Assembly: GCF_011683955.1 (NCBI RefSeq)
Contig: NZ_JAAQPI010000010.1
Location: forward strand, 62,001 to 126,000
Length of the DNA: 64,000 nucleotides
DNA from: Pseudomaricurvus alkylphenolicus
GTDB taxonomy: Bacteria; Pseudomonadota; Gammaproteobacteria; Pseudomonadales; Cellvibrionaceae
Direction of reading: 5' to 3'
Under the pieces are notes generated by a model. That model ran no database searches. It was not told the DNA's origin and saw only the letters and a list, made by a program, of their open reading frames with translations. Positions 9,415-17,435 of the stretch are shown piece by piece (the stretch's first letter is position 1; every line of letters begins with the position of its first letter). The position numbers and the translations under genes were made by a program.

Positions 9415-10410
9415 TCAGAAAGATTCATTCATAATTTTTGAATAAAGCGCCATATCTACATTGCCTCCCGACAGAATAGCAATTATTGTGCGGCCTTTTA
9501 TAGGAATTTTCCCTGAAAGTATAGCGGACAATGCTACAGCGCCTCCCGGCTCAACAACAAGTTTAAAATGCCTGAATGCAGAAAGCATCGCAGATTTAAC
9601 CTCAGCATCGGTTACATCCACTCCTCCAGTCAATAGATTGGAGTTTATCTCAAAAGTTAATTTCCCTGGGGTTGGTGTGAGAATAGAATCGCATATTGAT
9701 TTAATTGTATTGTTGTTCTTTAAGCGCGTCCCTTGTTCTAATGATCTTTTGGTGTCATTAAAATTTTCCGGTTCTGCAGACCAAACTTCTATTTCGGGCG
9801 AAAAATGTTTCAAAGCAATAGCTGTTCCTGCAATTAGGCCTCCGCCCCCACAGGGAACAACCACCGCTGATGGATCCAAATTTAAGTTCTTTGCTTGACT
9901 AAATATTTCGTAACCAACAGTCCCTTGTCCGGCGATTATATGATAGTCGTCGTAAGGCCGAATAAGAGACAGGCCTTTTTTTTCTGCTAACTCTTCAGCT
10001 ATAAGCTCTCTGTCTTGAGTATCTGGATTATATAGTAGGACACTTGCTCCGTAACCCAAAGTATTGTTGATTTTTAGCTCGGGTGCATTTTCTGGCATGA
10101 TAATAGTTGCAGGGATTCCCAAATATCTTGCCGAAGTCGCAACAGCCTGCGCATGATTCCCGGATGAGAATGCGACCACTCCCCGAGATCTGATTCGGGA
10201 AGGAATAGATAGTATTTTGTTGAAAGCTCCCCGAATTTTGAAAGAAGCCGTTTTTTGTAATACTTCCGGCTTAATCAACAAGCGGCCTCCAATTTCTTCA
10301 TTTAGAAGTTCAGACTCCAGCAGGGGTGTTTTAATTATATGACCTTCAAGATTATTTGCTGCTTGCTCAATGGCTGAAAACCCTGGGATTTGATTGCGCG
10401 CGCTGTCCAT
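9415..10410 (-). CDS. Threonine/serine dehydratase-like PLP enzyme (AT-rich cassette copy)
   Basis: This 331-residue fold-type II PLP enzyme has the Schiff-base lysine in SFKIRGAFN, the phosphate-binding glycine loop CGGGGLIAG and the SGGNVD segment near the C-terminus. There is no ACT regulatory domain, so it resembles catabolic serine/threonine ammonia-lyases or racemases. It would deaminate a hydroxy amino acid to a 2-oxo acid through an enamine, which the adjacent RidA protein could hydrolyse. A second, GC-rich paralogue lies at 13636-14586 in the main operon. The low GC of this copy and the flanking repeats suggest that it and ridA entered together. The exact substrate (L-Thr, L-Ser, D-Ser or a beta-hydroxy derivative) is not determinable. 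Confidence 0.9.
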   Translation of the reverse strand: MDSARNQIPGFSAIEQAANNLEGHIIKTPLLESELLNEEIGGRLLIKPEVLQKTASFKIRGAFNKILSIPSRIRSRGVVAFSSGNHAQAVATSARYLGIPATIIMPENAPELKINNTLGYGASVLLYNPDTQDRELIAEELAEKKGLSLIRPYDDYHIIAGQGTVGYEIFSQAKNLNLDPSAVVVPCGGGGLIAGTAIALKHFSPEIEVWSAEPENFNDTKRSLEQGTRLKNNNTIKSICDSILTPTPGKLTFEINSNLLTGGVDVTDAEVKSAMLSAFRHFKLVVEPGGAVALSAILSGKIPIKGRTIIAILSGGNVDMALYSKIMNESF

Positions 10411-10432
10411 TTTTTAACCTTTTAAGTAAAGT

Positions 10433-10462
10433 AAACATCAATGGCGAGGAGAAATTGGTGGC
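10433..10462 (+). repeat. 30-bp imperfect direct repeat, right copy
   Basis: This is the partner of 8763-8792 (27 of 30 identical). It lies between the start of the AT-rich dehydratase gene and the broken end of the TSUP transporter fragment, exactly where base composition changes. This supports it as a junction of inserted or recombined DNA. Confidence 0.75.
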
Positions 10463-10638
10463 GAAATTGAGCGGCTTGGCTGCAGTTTATTCGTGCCCAG
10501 AGCCCGCACGGTAGGCAGGCCCGATAACATTAGTGCCGGTATGGTAATCAGGCCTCCGCCACCGGCAAGGGTGTCAATCGTGCCAGCGAATACTGCCACC
10601 AGAAACAGCAGCGTGATAAGCTCGTAAGTGATTGACAT
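10438..10638 (-). pseudogene. Truncated TSUP (TauE/SafE) transporter fragment
   Basis: The first 54 or so residues from the ATG at 10638 are a typical TSUP N-terminus: a membrane helix, then GTIDTLAGGGGLITIPAL and ALGTNKLQ. These are signature motifs of sulfite/organic-anion exporters of about 250 residues. After KLQ the frame runs into unrelated residues and stops at 10438, so only about one fifth of the protein remains. The break coincides with the right 30-bp repeat and the border of the AT-rich cassette. The start lies 10 bp after the leucyl aminopeptidase gene, so it was once the next gene of that operon. The remnant is unlikely to transport anything. Confidence 0.8.
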
Positions 10639-10648
10639 GGTATGGAGT

Positions 10649-12193
10649 CTACAGCAGGTACTTCGCCGCGAGCGTAACCAGGGGATTGGCGGTTGGTGTT
10701 CCCAGTCGGCCGCTGATTCCTCCTTCCACCACACTGCCGGATAAATCCAGATGAATATAGGAAATGGGTTTTTCAGAATTCACGCCGTGCTGATCCAGTC
10801 CCGATACCTGGGACAGAAACGCCATGGGGTATTGATGGCCGCGCTCAGTGTTGACAGAGGGGGCGTTGTTGGAAGAGCACAGATCATAGGCGGGGCTATC
10901 TGACTGTACAAACGCCCAATCCTCCTTGCGCGGCCGGCTCAGTTCAATGCCTTCACCCCAGAGGTCAGCAATCTCACCCAGGTCTTGCCCCAGAGACTGG
11001 CGCCTGGCGGTTTCATTCTGTATCAGGGCGGAATAGGGGCCGTAGGTGCGAGCGGCGTGCCCGGTCAGGGTTGCCAGTGTCAGGATCTGAGGGTTGACCG
11101 CTTCGTTCGCCATCTCCCGGGCTTCAGCCAGCAAATCGGCCATCACCAGGCGGCCTTCAGCGTCGGTATTGCCAATCAGCACTCTCTTACCCGAGCGGGC
11201 AGTAATCACCTCGTCGGTGACAAAGGCATCAGCGCCGATACTGTTGCGGACCAGGCCCAGCAATGCCACCACCCGAAGCCCGGTCGGTTGTCGCAGGGCG
11301 ATGGTTTGCATCAGTCCGGCGACCGCAGCCGCGCCACCCTTGTCGCAACTCATGCCGGCCATGGCACCGCTTACTTTCAGGTCGGCACCGCCGGTGTCAT
11401 AGGTGACGCCCTTGCCCACCAGGAACAGGGTGGTGTCTGCCGGCCCCTTGGGCCGGTATTCCATTCGGACCACTCGAGGCTGGTGTCTTTTCACTGCCTG
11501 CGACGCCCTGGCGACGGCAGCGAGAAGGGGGTATTGACGGGCAATGGTCTGTTGGTTCTCGATCACCTCGATATCAATCTGATTGATAGAAGCGCGGCAG
11601 TGTTCGACAAAGCCGGCCGGTGCAAAGTTTTCCGGGTCGCCTGCGGTCAAGTCTCGGGTGAGTTGTCGGCCACTTTCCAGTTGCTGTAGAAACTCAGTGT
11701 CCAATTGCTCGTCGTTGCTGAAAACAGCGAGCGCCTGCAAAGGTCCCCGGGTCATATCGGTAGCGGTGGGTCCCACTGGCGAGGGTTGCCAGAGCGCGTG
11801 GCAAATGCCTAGATAACACACTTCCAGCGCTCTTCGAAAACGCCTTTGATCCGAAACACCTTCCAGCACCAGCAGTGGTCTTGTGGCACCGGAGCGGATC
11901 GCCAAGCGCACAGCTCGGGCGGCGATCACGCCTATGTCGCGCACATCCGACCAATCCCGCTCCAGCCCTGACAGGGGGACATGAAGCAGGCGGCCGCCAC
12001 AGGCAAGGTTTGAGTGCATCAGCACCAGCTCCTGTCCGAGGCGGGCATCCACGTCGGCAAAGCTCAGCAGTTCTGCATTGAGTGCGTCGCTAACGCTGCA
12101 ACCCAGCTTCGTCGACAGGATAATGGCCGCGTCGTAGTTGCACTGGATCAAGGCGTCGGGGTTGCGTTCGAGTATCAGTTCTGGGATTGACAT
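10649..12193 (-). CDS. Leucyl aminopeptidase (M17 family)
   Basis: This 514-residue M17 metallo-aminopeptidase keeps all the residues needed for the two-metal site and catalysis: the lysine in VGKGVT, Asp in YDTGG, Lys in ADLK, Asp in SCDKGG, and Asp and Glu in NTDAEGRL. The N-terminal half is the usual variable domain. M17 enzymes remove N-terminal residues from peptides or hydrolyse aminoacyl amides in the cytoplasm. It is the last intact gene of the leftward operon that begins at 18737, 15 bp after the VOC gene. Its presence beside deaminases and a transaminase suggests that the operon processes amino acids released from a peptide or amide. Confidence 0.92.
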   Translation of the reverse strand: MSIPELILERNPDALIQCNYDAAIILSTKLGCSVSDALNAELLSFADVDARLGQELVLMHSNLACGGRLLHVPLSGLERDWSDVRDIGVIAARAVRLAIRSGATRPLLVLEGVSDQRRFRRALEVCYLGICHALWQPSPVGPTATDMTRGPLQALAVFSNDEQLDTEFLQQLESGRQLTRDLTAGDPENFAPAGFVEHCRASINQIDIEVIENQQTIARQYPLLAAVARASQAVKRHQPRVVRMEYRPKGPADTTLFLVGKGVTYDTGGADLKVSGAMAGMSCDKGGAAAVAGLMQTIALRQPTGLRVVALLGLVRNSIGADAFVTDEVITARSGKRVLIGNTDAEGRLVMADLLAEAREMANEAVNPQILTLATLTGHAARTYGPYSALIQNETARRQSLGQDLGEIADLWGEGIELSRPRKEDWAFVQSDSPAYDLCSSNNAPSVNTERGHQYPMAFLSQVSGLDQHGVNSEKPISYIHLDLSGSVVEGGISGRLGTPTANPLVTLAAKYLL

Positions 12194-12208
12194 GGATTTG
12201 GGGCCTGG

Positions 12209-12643
12209 TTATTCGACAGCGAACAGTTGGTCCATGGAGCGGAATGCCTTGAATTCCAAGGCGTTGCCGGAGGGATCACAGAAGAACATGGTTGCCTGTT
12301 CACCCTGCTGGCCCTTGAAGCGTACGTAGGGTTCAATCACAAATTCGATGTGATGTTGCTTCAGTCTGTTCGCCAAGATTTCCCAGTCTTGCATATCCAA
12401 CACTACGCCGCAGTGTGGGACGGGCACGCCGTGTCCATCGACGGGGTTGTAAATCTTTTGGTTTTCGGCATCAGGCGCAAGGCTGGTGTCCTGATGGCAG
12501 ACAAACTGGTGACCGTACATATTAAAGTCGACCCAATGAGTGTCGCTGCGACCCTCACTGCAGCCAAGTATTTCGCCATAGAAACGTCGTGCTTCGGTAA
12601 TGTCGCGCACGGGAACCGCGACGTGAAATGGATTAATCTTCAT
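12209..12643 (-). CDS. VOC/glyoxalase family protein
   Basis: This 144-residue protein has the paired beta-alpha-beta-beta-beta modules of the vicinal oxygen chelate superfamily: N-terminal FHVAVPVRDITEARRFYGEILG, central GVVLDMQDW, and C-terminal MFFCDPSGNALEFK with a probable metal-binding glutamate. A likely first-module metal ligand is the His of FHVAV. Translation is assigned to the ATG at 12643; longer readings run into the preceding gene. The family includes lyases, epimerases and dioxygenases, and the reaction is not predictable. It is embedded in the leftward operon between the OCD-family gene (19 bp gap) and leucyl aminopeptidase. Confidence 0.85.
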   Translation of the reverse strand: MKINPFHVAVPVRDITEARRFYGEILGCSEGRSDTHWVDFNMYGHQFVCHQDTSLAPDAENQKIYNPVDGHGVPVPHCGVVLDMQDWEILANRLKQHHIEFVIEPYVRFKGQQGEQATMFFCDPSGNALEFKAFRSMDQLFAVE

Positions 12644-12662
12644 TTGTTCAGTCCTTGGGTAT

Positions 12663-13631
12663 TCAGTTTTGGATGGATGTTTTGGCGAATCTGTTTCTGG
12701 CGTGCAATGCAATTGCTGTGTCTTGCAGCCCGATACCACTCAGGTCACAAACGGTAATATCATTGCTCCGACGCGCAAACGCGCTGGTAGTAGGGATTAT
12801 CTTACCCAGTTCGACAGGTTCTGGGGTGTCTAGCGCCGTTGCCCGCTGGTATTCTCCCAGCGTCTGACTTTGGGATAGAGAGTCGCAGAACAAATAGTCC
12901 GCCATTTCAAATACCTCTGGAAAAAGTTCACCTTTGCCGGGCGAGTCGGAACCCATCGCGGTAATGTGAACGCCCGGATGCAACCACCTGGCCTCGATCA
13001 ATGGCCTGCGGGATGGGGTTGTAGTGATGATGATATGGGTATCGCGAACCGCGTCTTCCAGGCAATTGGTGGCGGTTACCCGTATATCGTGCTGTTCGCT
13101 CATTTCACGGGCGAATTCCCGGGCGGCGTCCACCGAACGTGCCCATACCTTAACCTTCTTAACAGGTCTGACGAACAGCAGGGCCTCCAATTGTAGACGA
13201 GCCTGTAAACCGGCACCAATAATCGAGACAGTGGTCGCGTCAGTGCGTGCTAGGTGTTTGCTGGCCACTGCTCCAGCTGCGGCGGTTCGCAAAGCGGTTA
13301 GATACCCGTTGTCCAGCAGCAGGGTTTCCACCTGGCCCGAGTCCGCTTGGATCACCGCCATAAAGCCTCCTGTGACACTACGCCCAGAGTCACTATTGCC
13401 AGGGAAATTGCTGGCCAGCTTAAATACAAAATGGGAATCCCCGGGAAAGTACCCGCCTTTGACGCAGGTCTGACCGCCAGACTCTGCGACAGCGATCTGG
13501 GCCACAGGCGGCGCCTGCGCACGCCCTGAGGAATGTCTGACAAAAGCCATTTCCACAGCGTCGATCAGCGGCTGATCAAGCCTGATGTTCTGCATTATGT
13601 CGGCAGAACCAACGATGTTAGGTGCCGTCAT
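12663..13631 (-). CDS. Ornithine cyclodeaminase/mu-crystallin family protein
   Basis: This 322-residue protein has the OCD/mu-crystallin architecture: KGGYFPGDSHFVFKLASNFPG in the substrate region, LLDNGYLTALRTAAAGAVA, and a Rossmann dinucleotide motif IIGAGLQARLQLEA. Members include ornithine cyclodeaminase, alanine dehydrogenase, ketimine reductases and N-substituted amino acid dehydrogenases, so an NAD(P)-dependent amino or imino acid reaction is likely. It starts 4 bp after the threonine dehydratase gene in the leftward operon and would be co-translated. The precise substrate is unknown. Confidence 0.88.
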   Translation of the reverse strand: MTAPNIVGSADIMQNIRLDQPLIDAVEMAFVRHSSGRAQAPPVAQIAVAESGGQTCVKGGYFPGDSHFVFKLASNFPGNSDSGRSVTGGFMAVIQADSGQVETLLLDNGYLTALRTAAAGAVASKHLARTDATTVSIIGAGLQARLQLEALLFVRPVKKVKVWARSVDAAREFAREMSEQHDIRVTATNCLEDAVRDTHIIITTTPSRRPLIEARWLHPGVHITAMGSDSPGKGELFPEVFEMADYLFCDSLSQSQTLGEYQRATALDTPEPVELGKIIPTTSAFARRSNDITVCDLSGIGLQDTAIALHARNRFAKTSIQN

Positions 13632-13635
13632 TAAG

Positions 13636-14586
13636 CTAACTCCAGGGCAGGTTCTTCAGGTCCACATTGCCCCCGGTCATCACCAGTGCGATATTTTGCC
13701 CGGCGAAAAGTGATTGCTCTGACATCACCGCAGCCAGGGCCGCCGCAGCGGCGGGCTCCACGATCATCTTCATGCGTGTCCAGATCAGTATCATCGCCTC
13801 TTCAATTTGCCTGTCAGAAACAGTCAGGAAACGATCCACCTTGTCCCTGATTACCGAGAAGGTCTCAGGAGTGATGGGCGCGGCGAGGCCGTCGGCGATG
13901 GTTGAGATCTGTGCTGACGGATCGGCGCCATAGCGGCCTGTTTCAAATGAACGGGCACCCGAACTGGCGCCGGTAGGCTCAACACCGATAACCTCAATTT
14001 CCGGGGCGATTTCCTTGAGCACCGTGGCCATTCCGCTGATCAATCCGCCGCCACCAACGGGGATCACCACAGCATCCAGTTGTGAACACTGATGCAGAAT
14101 CTCCAATGCAACGGTTCCCTGGCCTGCCATTACTGTGGCTTGATTAACAGGGTGTATATAGGTCGCTCCCTGAGCGGAAACGATTTCTTCCACCGTTGCT
14201 TCTCGCGCTTCCCATGTCGGCGCGCAACTGATAATTCTCGCACCGTAGTCAGCGATGGCCTCCAGTTTGGTTCGGGAGGCGTCCTCGGGAACCACAATGG
14301 TTGTTTTGATGCCCTGCAGCTGGCCCGCCAATGCCAGTGCGCCACCGTGATTGCCGGCTGAGTGGGCGACAATGCCATGTCGCGCCTGTTCTTCGTTGAG
14401 ACTCAGCGTGCTGTTGAGTGCACCGCGCATTTTGAAGGACCCTGACTTCTGAAAATTCTCGCACTTAAAGTGCAGAGTGGCTCGGGTCATCTGGTCTAAC
14501 GCCCCGCTGGTCAGGCAAGGCGTCTGGTGCACAAACGGTCGGATTCGGCGATGGGCGTGCAGGGCGTCGATCAATTGAATACTCAT
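13636..14586 (-). CDS. Threonine/serine dehydratase-like PLP enzyme (operon copy)
   Basis: This 316-residue fold-type II PLP enzyme has its Schiff-base lysine in SFKMRGALN, the glycine-rich phosphate loop PVGGGGLISG, and the C-terminal MTGGNVDL. It has no ACT domain, so it is a catabolic or racemase-type member. It shares GC content with its operon neighbours and is a paralogue of the AT-rich enzyme at 9415-10410. It lies 20 bp after the BKACE gene and 4 bp before the OCD-family gene. A hydroxy-amino acid dehydratase or racemase role is expected; threonine, serine or a beta-hydroxy amino acid from a peptide is a reasonable guess. Confidence 0.9.
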   Translation of the reverse strand: MSIQLIDALHAHRRIRPFVHQTPCLTSGALDQMTRATLHFKCENFQKSGSFKMRGALNSTLSLNEEQARHGIVAHSAGNHGGALALAGQLQGIKTTIVVPEDASRTKLEAIADYGARIISCAPTWEAREATVEEIVSAQGATYIHPVNQATVMAGQGTVALEILHQCSQLDAVVIPVGGGGLISGMATVLKEIAPEIEVIGVEPTGASSGARSFETGRYGADPSAQISTIADGLAAPITPETFSVIRDKVDRFLTVSDRQIEEAMILIWTRMKMIVEPAAAAALAAVMSEQSLFAGQNIALVMTGGNVDLKNLPWS

Positions 14587-14606
14587 TATTGATGGCCTCT
14601 CCCGGC

Positions 14607-15473
14607 TCAGAGTTTGAGCATATCCCGAGCGGTTTCCGCCGAGGCGATCTCATAGCCCAGGTCCCTGACAATGCGGCAGGCCTTTTCGCACAGCTCGGCA
14701 TTGCTCTTGGCCAGCACACCTTTTTCGATAAACAGGTTATCTTCCATACCCACGCGAATGTGGCCGCCCATTAACACCGACTGCGCCACCACCGGGAACT
14801 CGTGACGACCGATACCAAAGGCGGTCCACAGTGCGTTCTCCGGCAACATGCTCTTGCCCAGCTGGATGGTTTCGAGCATGGCCGGCCAGCTGTACTTGAC
14901 TCCCATCACAAAGGAGTACATCACCGGGCTCGCGATACCCAGGTTTGCAACGTGCTCATTGGCCAGCACCATATCGCCGCCGTTAAAGATCTCGATTTCG
15001 GGTTTGACGCCGGCCGCCAACATGGCTTCGGCCATAATGCGTGTGTTGGGGCGGGTATTCATAACGATCATGTCGCCCGAGTTCATGGTGTTGAGATCGA
15101 GCGTGCAGATCTCCGGCTTGAGCTCCAGGACGTGCTGAATACGCTCCAGGGGTGGCAGCAGCTGTGTTTCCGGTGCCGCAATTTTGGGATCCTCGGCATC
15201 GGGTACAAAGCGACCCCCCTGGCCGGTGGTCAGGTTAATGATCAGCGATCGGTTCTGCTCGCGGATGCGTTCAACCACCTCGCCGTAGTGTGCCACCTCC
15301 ATGGAGGGGCTGCCATCGGGGTAACGCACATGAATATGAACAACGGCGGCGCCGGCCTCGGCGGCGCCGAGACACGCCTCGGCAATCTGTTTGGGGCTGA
15401 TGGGCAGGTAGGGTGTTTGATCCGGTCGGGTGAGGTTGCCGGTAACCGCACAGGTCAGGATAACGTTTCTCAT
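14607..15473 (-). CDS. BKACE (beta-keto acid cleavage enzyme, DUF849)
   Basis: This 288-residue TIM-barrel protein of the BKACE family was first defined as 3-keto-5-aminohexanoate cleavage enzyme. It keeps the zinc-binding HIH (VVHIHVR, about residues 45-51), the NLTTGQGG loop and the Glu in VGMEDN near the C-terminus. These enzymes convert a beta-keto acid plus acetyl-CoA into acetoacetate plus the acyl-CoA shortened by two carbons. The ATG at 15473 follows an AAGAGA ribosome site; upstream in-frame codons are not typical. In this operon the beta-transaminase-like enzyme at 17436 could supply the beta-keto acid, and the thiolase and FadB-like enzymes could consume the products. Confidence 0.93.
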   Translation of the reverse strand: MRNVILTCAVTGNLTRPDQTPYLPISPKQIAEACLGAAEAGAAVVHIHVRYPDGSPSMEVAHYGEVVERIREQNRSLIINLTTGQGGRFVPDAEDPKIAAPETQLLPPLERIQHVLELKPEICTLDLNTMNSGDMIVMNTRPNTRIMAEAMLAAGVKPEIEIFNGGDMVLANEHVANLGIASPVMYSFVMGVKYSWPAMLETIQLGKSMLPENALWTAFGIGRHEFPVVAQSVLMGGHIRVGMEDNLFIEKGVLAKSNAELCEKACRIVRDLGYEIASAETARDMLKL

Positions 15474-15498
15474 AGCGAATTCTCTTGTAATAGGCCGG

Positions 15499-16257
15499 TT
15501 AAAGGTGACGCCCCGCGTCGACATAGAGGGTGGTGCCGGTGGTGGCGGTCAGGAGTCGTGCCGCGCAGATCACTGCGGTGGCCACTTCTTCCAGGCTGGC
15601 CAGGCGTTTGAGAGCACTGGCCTTGATGGTGTTGTCGATAAAGTTTTCGCCGCGATTGCGGGCAAAGCCGGTGTCCAGCGCACTGGGAGAGATATTGACT
15701 ACCCTGACCTTGGGGGCGAGGGCGCGGGCCACGGCTTTGGAGGCCGTGTCGATACCCGCCTTGGAGGCCGCGTAGGCGATATTGCTGCCGCCACCGGTTT
15801 GCGCGGTAATGGAAGACAGGTTGATCAACACGGGATTGTTGCCTTGTTGTAACAACTCTGCCATCTCCCGTATCACAATCAGTGGCCCGCGGGCGTTGAC
15901 CTGCATCACCTCGTCGATGATTTGGTCGCTCAACAGATCAAGTCGATTGGGAGGAAGTTGATAGGAATACCCGGCGGTATTGACCAGCACGTCCACGCGA
16001 CCGTATTTCTCGCCAATCACAGCAGCGAACTGCTTGATGGAAGCCGCGTCGGCGATATCGATGGCAAGGGCGTCACTGGCGCCCTCGGGGAGCTTGTCTC
16101 GATCCACCGAGCGCGATCCGACAATGACCTGCGCCCCGAGTTCAGAGGCTTGTCGAACCACCTGCGCCCCGATGCCGCCGCTGCCGCCAATCACCACCAC
16201 AATGGCGCCCTCAAACCCCTGTTGGAGTTGAGCCACAATACTGCTGTTTATCGTCAT
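15499..16257 (-). CDS. Short-chain dehydrogenase/reductase
   Basis: This 252-residue classical SDR has the nucleotide motif GGSGGIGAQ, NTAGYSY in place of NNAG, the catalytic serine in NLSSITAQTG, and the YAASK catalytic pair. It would oxidise or reduce a hydroxyl/keto group with NAD(P). The ATG at 16257 is supported by the GGGAGAA ribosome site; the longer frame runs back into the preceding gene. Neighbours are the enolase-superfamily gene (16 bp) and BKACE (25 bp). An oxidation that makes a beta-keto acid for BKACE would fit, but this is inference. Confidence 0.9.
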   Translation of the reverse strand: MTINSSIVAQLQQGFEGAIVVVIGGSGGIGAQVVRQASELGAQVIVGSRSVDRDKLPEGASDALAIDIADAASIKQFAAVIGEKYGRVDVLVNTAGYSYQLPPNRLDLLSDQIIDEVMQVNARGPLIVIREMAELLQQGNNPVLINLSSITAQTGGGSNIAYAASKAGIDTASKAVARALAPKVRVVNISPSALDTGFARNRGENFIDNTIKASALKRLASLEEVATAVICAARLLTATTGTTLYVDAGRHL

Positions 16258-16273
16258 GACATTCTCCCGGGGG

Positions 16274-17419
16274 TTACTGTTGTTTGATGCCGCCATCAAC
16301 AGCGGGGAAGGCCACATGGCCAAACTTGCTGCCAAAGGGCACATAACCGTGGTTATCGATGTACTCGAAGTCCAGCTCCATGCCAATGCCCGGCGTTTCC
16401 GGAATCTCGATAAATCCGTCGCTGACGCGGTTGATGTCCTTCACCACATCGCACCAGGGGGAATCGGTCTCACGCACATAGCCTTGAACGTCCCAATTTT
16501 GGGTACAGGCGGCCAGCTGTACGTGACAGGCGGTGACCAGTGGGCTGGTAAAGTTGTGGGGCAGGATGCGCTGATGGCGTGATTCCGCAATGGCGGCAAT
16601 TTTTTTCATTTGAGTAAACCCGCCCGCCAGCCCCACATCCGGGCGTAAAATGGAAACGTGTGAGCAATCGGAATATTCGCGGAACTCCCAGATGTTGATA
16701 TTGCGCTCGGCCAGAGCCACGGGGGAGGGCATGCCCTCGGAGACAAACTTGTTGACTGAGACACTGAACGGCTGCACCGGATCTTCGATAAAATACAGGC
16801 GCTGGTCGCGCACCAGCTCCGCGAACTGAATGGCCTGGTCCGGCGCCAGGTTGCGGTGCACCTCCACCGCCAGGTCCACATCCCAACCAATGGCGTCTCG
16901 GGCGGCTTTGACCGTCTCGGAGGTGCGCTGCAGGATCCGGGCGCTGCTGTGCAAACTCCAGTCGCCGATAAAGGGTTTGATCTTGATGGCGGTAAAGCCA
17001 TCCTCTTTGGCGGCAATGGCCTTGGCCAGCAGCTCTTCTTCAGTCGGCGCCTGCACCAGAACGATGGCCCGCACCCTATCCCTGACGCGCCCGCCCAGCA
17101 ATTGCCACACGGGAACCTCCAGTGCCTTGCCCTTGATATCCCATAACGCCTGATCTATCGCGGCCATGGCGCTGGCTGAGGCGGCGTCGATCATGCAGTG
17201 TTTTTTAAGAACCCGCTGGTAGAGAAACTCCGGCCGGTAGGGATCCTGACCAAGATAGGTTTCCTGCAGGTCTTCGACAATCGCGGCGATCGCAGGCGGG
17301 TGTAAAAAGTAGGTGGACTCACCGATACCGGTAAGGCCCGATTCCGTAGTCACGGTGACAAAAATCCAGTGTCCGCAGATATGGGTCCGAATGGATTCGA
17401 TGCGAGTCGGTTGTAACAT
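16274..17419 (-). CDS. Mandelate racemase/muconate-lactonising enzyme family (enolase superfamily)
   Basis: This 381-residue enolase-superfamily protein carries the KxK motif AIKIKP at the end of the second barrel strand. Metal-ligand positions are seen in VDLAVEVHR, YFIEDPVQP and LAERN, and a C-terminal Asp/His pair appears in RPDVGLAGG and LPHNF. The pattern resembles acid-sugar dehydratases (galactonate/mannonate type), which abstract a proton alpha to a carboxylate and eliminate water. The start at ATG 17419 follows a GGGAGAA ribosome site 16 bp after the aminotransferase gene. The substrate is probably a hydroxy or amino acid of the pathway; specificity within this superfamily cannot be read from motifs alone. 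Confidence 0.88.
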   Translation of the reverse strand: MLQPTRIESIRTHICGHWIFVTVTTESGLTGIGESTYFLHPPAIAAIVEDLQETYLGQDPYRPEFLYQRVLKKHCMIDAASASAMAAIDQALWDIKGKALEVPVWQLLGGRVRDRVRAIVLVQAPTEEELLAKAIAAKEDGFTAIKIKPFIGDWSLHSSARILQRTSETVKAARDAIGWDVDLAVEVHRNLAPDQAIQFAELVRDQRLYFIEDPVQPFSVSVNKFVSEGMPSPVALAERNINIWEFREYSDCSHVSILRPDVGLAGGFTQMKKIAAIAESRHQRILPHNFTSPLVTACHVQLAACTQNWDVQGYVRETDSPWCDVVKDINRVSDGFIEIPETPGIGMELDFEYIDNHGYVPFGSKFGHVAFPAVDGGIKQQ

Positions 17420-17435
17420 AGTTTTCTCCCGGGAA

